DNA of 10,594 nt, taken from contig JAGGYV010000345.1 in the NCBI GenBank assembly GCA_021162325.1, positions 1 to 10,594 of the forward strand. The letters run 5' to 3'. Below, piece after piece: positions 8,071-10,594 of this stretch. This DNA comes from Desulfobacteraceae bacterium. Lineage in GTDB: Bacteria > Desulfobacterota > Desulfobacteria > Desulfobacterales > Desulfosalsimonadaceae. A model generated the notes under the pieces. The model searched no databases, was not told the DNA's origin, and saw nothing but the letters and a program-made list of their open reading frames with translations. How positions within the stretch are numbered: position 1 is the stretch's first letter; the number at the start of each line of letters is the position of its first letter. The translations under genes and the position numbers were made by a program.

Positions 8071-9050
8071 TGATCATGCGAACATTTCAAAAATTGTTTT
8101 TTTCCCCTATTTTCTTTTTTCGTATCTTTTTTGTTCTTTTAATTCTTCTGTTACTCTGTGACGGATTTCAAGCGATTTCTGCCCAAAACTTAATGGAAAT
8201 AAGTGCTGACAGTCAACTCGATTATGCGGATCATTGTTTTGAAAAAATGGATTATCCGGCTGCTGCGGCAGAATATAAAAAATTTATTTATTTTTTTCCG
8301 GATGATGAACGCATTGATATGGCCGATTATAAAATCGGCATGTCATATTTTCACGATAAAGCCTATATCCAGGCACTTAATCAATTTACACATATTCTGG
8401 ATCAAAACGGCCCCACAAAGATTGGCATTCCAAGTGCTTTTATGATCAGCCGGTGTTATCAGCGGATTCGGAACTATCCTTCTGCGATTGAAAATCTTAT
8501 TTACCTTAAACAAGTGACTGACGACACGGATCTGACTGATAAAGTTTATTATCATCTCGGATGGCTCTATCTTGAATCCGGAGACTTTGTTCAGGCGCGC
8601 AGCGCTTTTTCGAACATCAGCATAGCAAACCAGACAGCGTACAACACCAGAGATTTAGACGTTGATTTAAGCGCGCACGCCGATATCCCTCAAAAGAATC
8701 CGATAACTGCTGGAATTTTTTCAATCATTCCGGGCGGGGGGTATCTGTATTGCGGTCGTTACCGGGACGCCCTGACAGCCTTTTTGGTTAACTGTGCTTT
8801 AATTTACGGGGCCTATGAAAGTTTTGATGAAGCGTTGTATGCAATTGGCGGTATGATAGCGGTTGTTGAGGTTGGCTTTTACGCGGGAAATATTTATGGC
8901 GGTGTGTCAAGTGCTCATAAATTCAATCAAAGAAAAAAAAACGAATTCGGGGAGCGCCTTAAAAAAAAGTTTAACCCGGATTTTAACCCAAAATTATCCA
9001 TGAATATTAAATCAGATGATATAATGCTGGGAATGACATATCATTTTTGA
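8070..9050 (+). CDS. TPR-repeat envelope protein with C-terminal glycine-rich hydrophobic domain
   Basis: I do not recognise a named gene. The 326-residue product has a very hydrophobic N-terminus (about 9-29) with a plausible signal peptidase site after AISA (residue 38). Three to four TPR-like helix pairs follow at about 49-77, 84-112, 121-150 and 157-185 (for example YAAAAEYKKF-type and HLGWLYLESGDFVQAR). A C-terminal region of about 211-282 is rich in Gly and aromatics (SIIPGGGYLYCGRYRDAL, then two hydrophobic stretches). The last residues MLGMTYHF end in Phe like many outer-membrane strands; this is suggestive only. TPR proteins commonly act as scaffolds, so a T2SS assembly role is possible but inferred from position alone. 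The ATG at 8070 overlaps the gspE TGA (TGATG), predicting translational coupling; an ATG at 8076 is an alternative. An A9 tract is at 8933-8941. Confidence 0.85.
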   Translation: MIMRTFQKLFFSPIFFFRIFFVLLILLLLCDGFQAISAQNLMEISADSQLDYADHCFEKMDYPAAAAEYKKFIYFFPDDERIDMADYKIGMSYFHDKAYIQALNQFTHILDQNGPTKIGIPSAFMISRCYQRIRNYPSAIENLIYLKQVTDDTDLTDKVYYHLGWLYLESGDFVQARSAFSNISIANQTAYNTRDLDVDLSAHADIPQKNPITAGIFSIIPGGGYLYCGRYRDALTAFLVNCALIYGAYESFDEALYAIGGMIAVVEVGFYAGNIYGGVSSAHKFNQRKKNEFGERLKKKFNPDFNPKLSMNIKSDDIMLGMTYHF

Positions 9051-9214
9051 TGGCTTCGTAAAAAGTCTAAATTCTTTGTTGCGCTGCATCCCTCGCTTCT
9101 TCATAGTACGCTAAGTACAAATTATCACTCAGGATTTGCGCGCCTCGCCAAGTTTATTTGACTGGTGAAACTTTTTTCTTTGCCATCGGAATCCGACTTT
9201 TTACGAGATTGTCA
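9048..9214 (+). repeat. MITE-like terminal-inverted-repeat element, copy B
   Basis: This 167-bp element has clear terminal inverted repeats: it begins TGATGGCTTCGTAAAAAGTC and the reverse complement of its end is TGACAATCTCGTAAAAAGTC, identical over the inner TCGTAAAAAGTC. It aligns with copy A at 2176-2340 (opposite orientation) through TTCTTCATAGTACG (9097-9110) and AACTTTTTTCTTTGCCA (9169-9185). An 11-bp direct repeat TCATTTTTGAT lies at both edges (9041-9051 and 9212-9222). No protein is encoded, so movement would need a transposase supplied elsewhere. It fills the gap between the convergent TPR and gspF genes, where the paired ends could also form a hairpin slowing transcription from both sides. 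Confidence 0.8.
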
Positions 9215-9238
9215 TTTTTGATACTTTGAATCAGCTGC

Positions 9239-10468
9239 TTACCGGATCATTTGATTCATTTCAAAGATCGGCAAAAGAATGGACATCACGATAAACATGA
9301 CAATGACCCCCATAAATAAAATAATAATCGGCTCCAGTAGCGTACTCAACCCCATCACAGTGGTTTCTACTTCATTTTCGTAAATGTCTGCGACTTTGTG
9401 CAACAGGGTTTCCAGTTCACCGCTCTGTTCGCCGATTTGAATCATTTGAATGGATATATGCGGAAAAAATTTTGATGTATCCAAAGATTTCCCCAGGCCA
9501 TTTCCTTTTTCCACATCATTTGCAGCGGTTTCAATTGAATCAGCGATTAACCGGTTCCCCACAATATTTTTTACGATCCCCAGAGCCTGGAGAAGGGGGA
9601 CGCCATTCTCAAGCAGCGTTCCAAGAGTTCGTGCAAAACGCGCAACCGCCAGTTTTGTTGTTAGATTTCCCACACCGGGTAAAGATAATTTTGTTTTATC
9701 ATACCAGTACATGCCTTTTTCAGATTTTTTTAATCGCGAGATACCGATAATAATAAATACAATGCCGAGAAGAATCACCCACCACCCGGATTTAAAAATT
9801 TCGCTGGTGGCAATGAGAAAGCGGGTGGGGGCCGGAAGCACTTGGCCCATATCGCTGAAAATTGAAGTGATTCTCGGAACAACATATGCCAACAGAAAAT
9901 AAAGAACCAGTAGCCCTAAGAAAAACATCAGCACCGGGTAGGTGAGCGCGGAACGAATTCGGTTGTTGAGTGCCTGCTGTTTTTCAGTGATATCGGCCAG
10001 GCGTTCCAGAACCAGCTCAAGTGTTCCGGAGGATTCACCGGATCGGACCATATTGATATACATATCTGAAAAAGTGTCCGGATACTGGGACAACGCCTCG
10101 GCAAAACTGCTTCCTTCTTCAATGGCATCCTTCATCTGGGATAGAATTTTTTTGAATATATTGGAACCGGTTTGCGGTATCAGGGTATATATGGAAGATA
10201 CAAGGGGGAACCCGGCAGTAATCAATGTGGCAAGCTGCCGTGTCATCATTGCTATTTCCGATTGTTTTACTTTTGGGGAAAATAATTTGGGGAAAAATGG
10301 AAGGGCGGCTTTTTTTTTTGATTCCGTTTCATAAACTTCTTTGATGGCCGTCGGATAGATATTTATAGCACGAAGTTTTTGGCGTGCTGCCGCGATACTT
10401 TCCGATTCTATTATATCGGTAACCGTTTTTCCTTTTATATTTAAGGCGCTATAATGATAAATCGGCAT
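9239..10468 (-). CDS. gspF: Type II secretion system inner-membrane platform protein GspF
   Basis: GspF is the polytopic core of the inner-membrane platform that transmits GspE motion to the pseudopilins. The 409-residue product is full length (family about 400). It starts with the typical MPIYHYSALNIKGK, then has two repeated GspF domains at about 71-194 and 274-397. Each carries the family signature (GESSG at 144-148, GEQSG at 346-350), and membrane helices lie at about 176-198, 227-244 and 377-400. LPAPT at 211-215 is also typical. The gene is on the opposite strand to the other gsp genes and convergent with the TPR gene, instead of following gspE in the same direction. A possible ribosome binding site AGGA (plus-strand 10482-10485) is 13 bases from the ATG, rather far. 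An A10 tract on the coding strand encodes Lys51-53 (plus-strand T at 10310-10319). Confidence 0.97.
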   Translation of the reverse strand: MPIYHYSALNIKGKTVTDIIESESIAAARQKLRAINIYPTAIKEVYETESKKKAALPFFPKLFSPKVKQSEIAMMTRQLATLITAGFPLVSSIYTLIPQTGSNIFKKILSQMKDAIEEGSSFAEALSQYPDTFSDMYINMVRSGESSGTLELVLERLADITEKQQALNNRIRSALTYPVLMFFLGLLVLYFLLAYVVPRITSIFSDMGQVLPAPTRFLIATSEIFKSGWWVILLGIVFIIIGISRLKKSEKGMYWYDKTKLSLPGVGNLTTKLAVARFARTLGTLLENGVPLLQALGIVKNIVGNRLIADSIETAANDVEKGNGLGKSLDTSKFFPHISIQMIQIGEQSGELETLLHKVADIYENEVETTVMGLSTLLEPIIILFMGVIVMFIVMSILLPIFEMNQMIR

Positions 10469-10594
10469 TTTTAAATCAGGTTCCTGGATGATGAGTCATT
10501 AAGAGATAATATTTTTTTAAAATTGAAGCTTCAGAATGGAAATTTACAGCTATGTTGTTATTGACAAATAAATAGAAAGCTTATTAATTATACT
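10469..10594. other. gspF upstream region, no gene seen
   Basis: These 126 AT-rich bases lie before the gspF start on the minus strand. A perfect -10 hexamer TATAAT reads on the minus strand at 10592-10587, but any -35 would fall outside the window and the leader would be about 120 bases. On the plus strand TTGACA at 10561-10566 is a perfect -35 with no convincing -10 at normal spacing. A 10-bp palindrome TGAAGCTTCA is at 10524-10533. I cannot decide whether gspF has its own promoter here or follows another minus-strand gene. Confidence 0.3.

Noticed and set aside
8154..8165. Possible lipobox around Cys30 of the TPR protein
   Set aside because: The residues before the Cys are Leu-Leu-Leu; a lipobox needs a small residue (Gly, Ala or Ser) just before it, so an ordinary signal peptide or anchor is more likely.
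9450..9902. Plus-strand open frame of 150 codons opposite gspF
   Set aside because: It is antisense to a fully conserved GspF, has no recognisable domain, and is a shadow frame.
9942..10334. Plus-strand open frame of 130 codons opposite gspF
   Set aside because: Same reason: antisense to conserved GspF coding sequence with low-complexity Ser/Arg composition.
1..10594. tRNA, rRNA, CRISPR array, riboswitch or integrase
   Set aside because: No cloverleaf, rRNA block, regularly spaced repeats, leader motif or recombinase gene was seen on either strand by reading; the window is nearly fully occupied by gsp genes and two repeats.

Overview
The window is part of a type II secretion system (T2SS, general secretory pathway) locus from a Gram-negative, diderm bacterium. 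The secretin gspD and the inner-membrane platform genes prove the double envelope. The AT-rich composition, the AsmA-like gspN resembling the Leptospira/deltaproteobacterial form, and a short repeat with ends of the TGATGGCTTCGTAAAAAGTC type suggest a Desulfobacterota (Desulfobacterales-like) genome. That taxonomic call is an inference, not proven by the window.

Layout, left to right. Positions 1-155 hold no gene, only a long AT-rich inverted repeat and a good sigma70-type promoter (87-115). Seven plus-strand genes follow: gspL (156-1613), gspM (1641-2168), gspN (2366-3226), gspC (3298-4206), gspD (4240-6273), gspE (6301-8070) and an unnamed gene for a TPR-plus-hydrophobic-domain protein (8070-9050, start overlapping the gspE stop). 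The minus strand then carries gspF (10468-9239), convergent with the TPR gene. The last 126 bases are gspF upstream sequence with no clear gene. No pseudopilin genes (gspG-K) or prepilin peptidase (gspO) are in the window and must lie elsewhere.

Two diverged copies of one roughly 165-bp, terminal-inverted-repeat element without a coding region (MITE-like) sit in the two largest internal gaps: copy A between gspM and gspN, copy B between the TPR gene and gspF. They are in opposite orientation and bracket gspN-C-D-E-TPR.

How the genes work together: GspE is the cytoplasmic ATPase. GspL, GspM and GspF form the inner-membrane platform that couples ATP hydrolysis to pseudopilus growth. GspC, through its HR and PDZ regions, links the platform to the outer-membrane secretin GspD. 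GspN is an accessory envelope protein. The TPR protein is not a recognised core component but is positioned for translational coupling to gspE. The window looks like a genuine but rearranged T2SS locus, not a new system. The most interesting leads are the repeat pair, the embedded TPR gene and the detached, inverted gspF.
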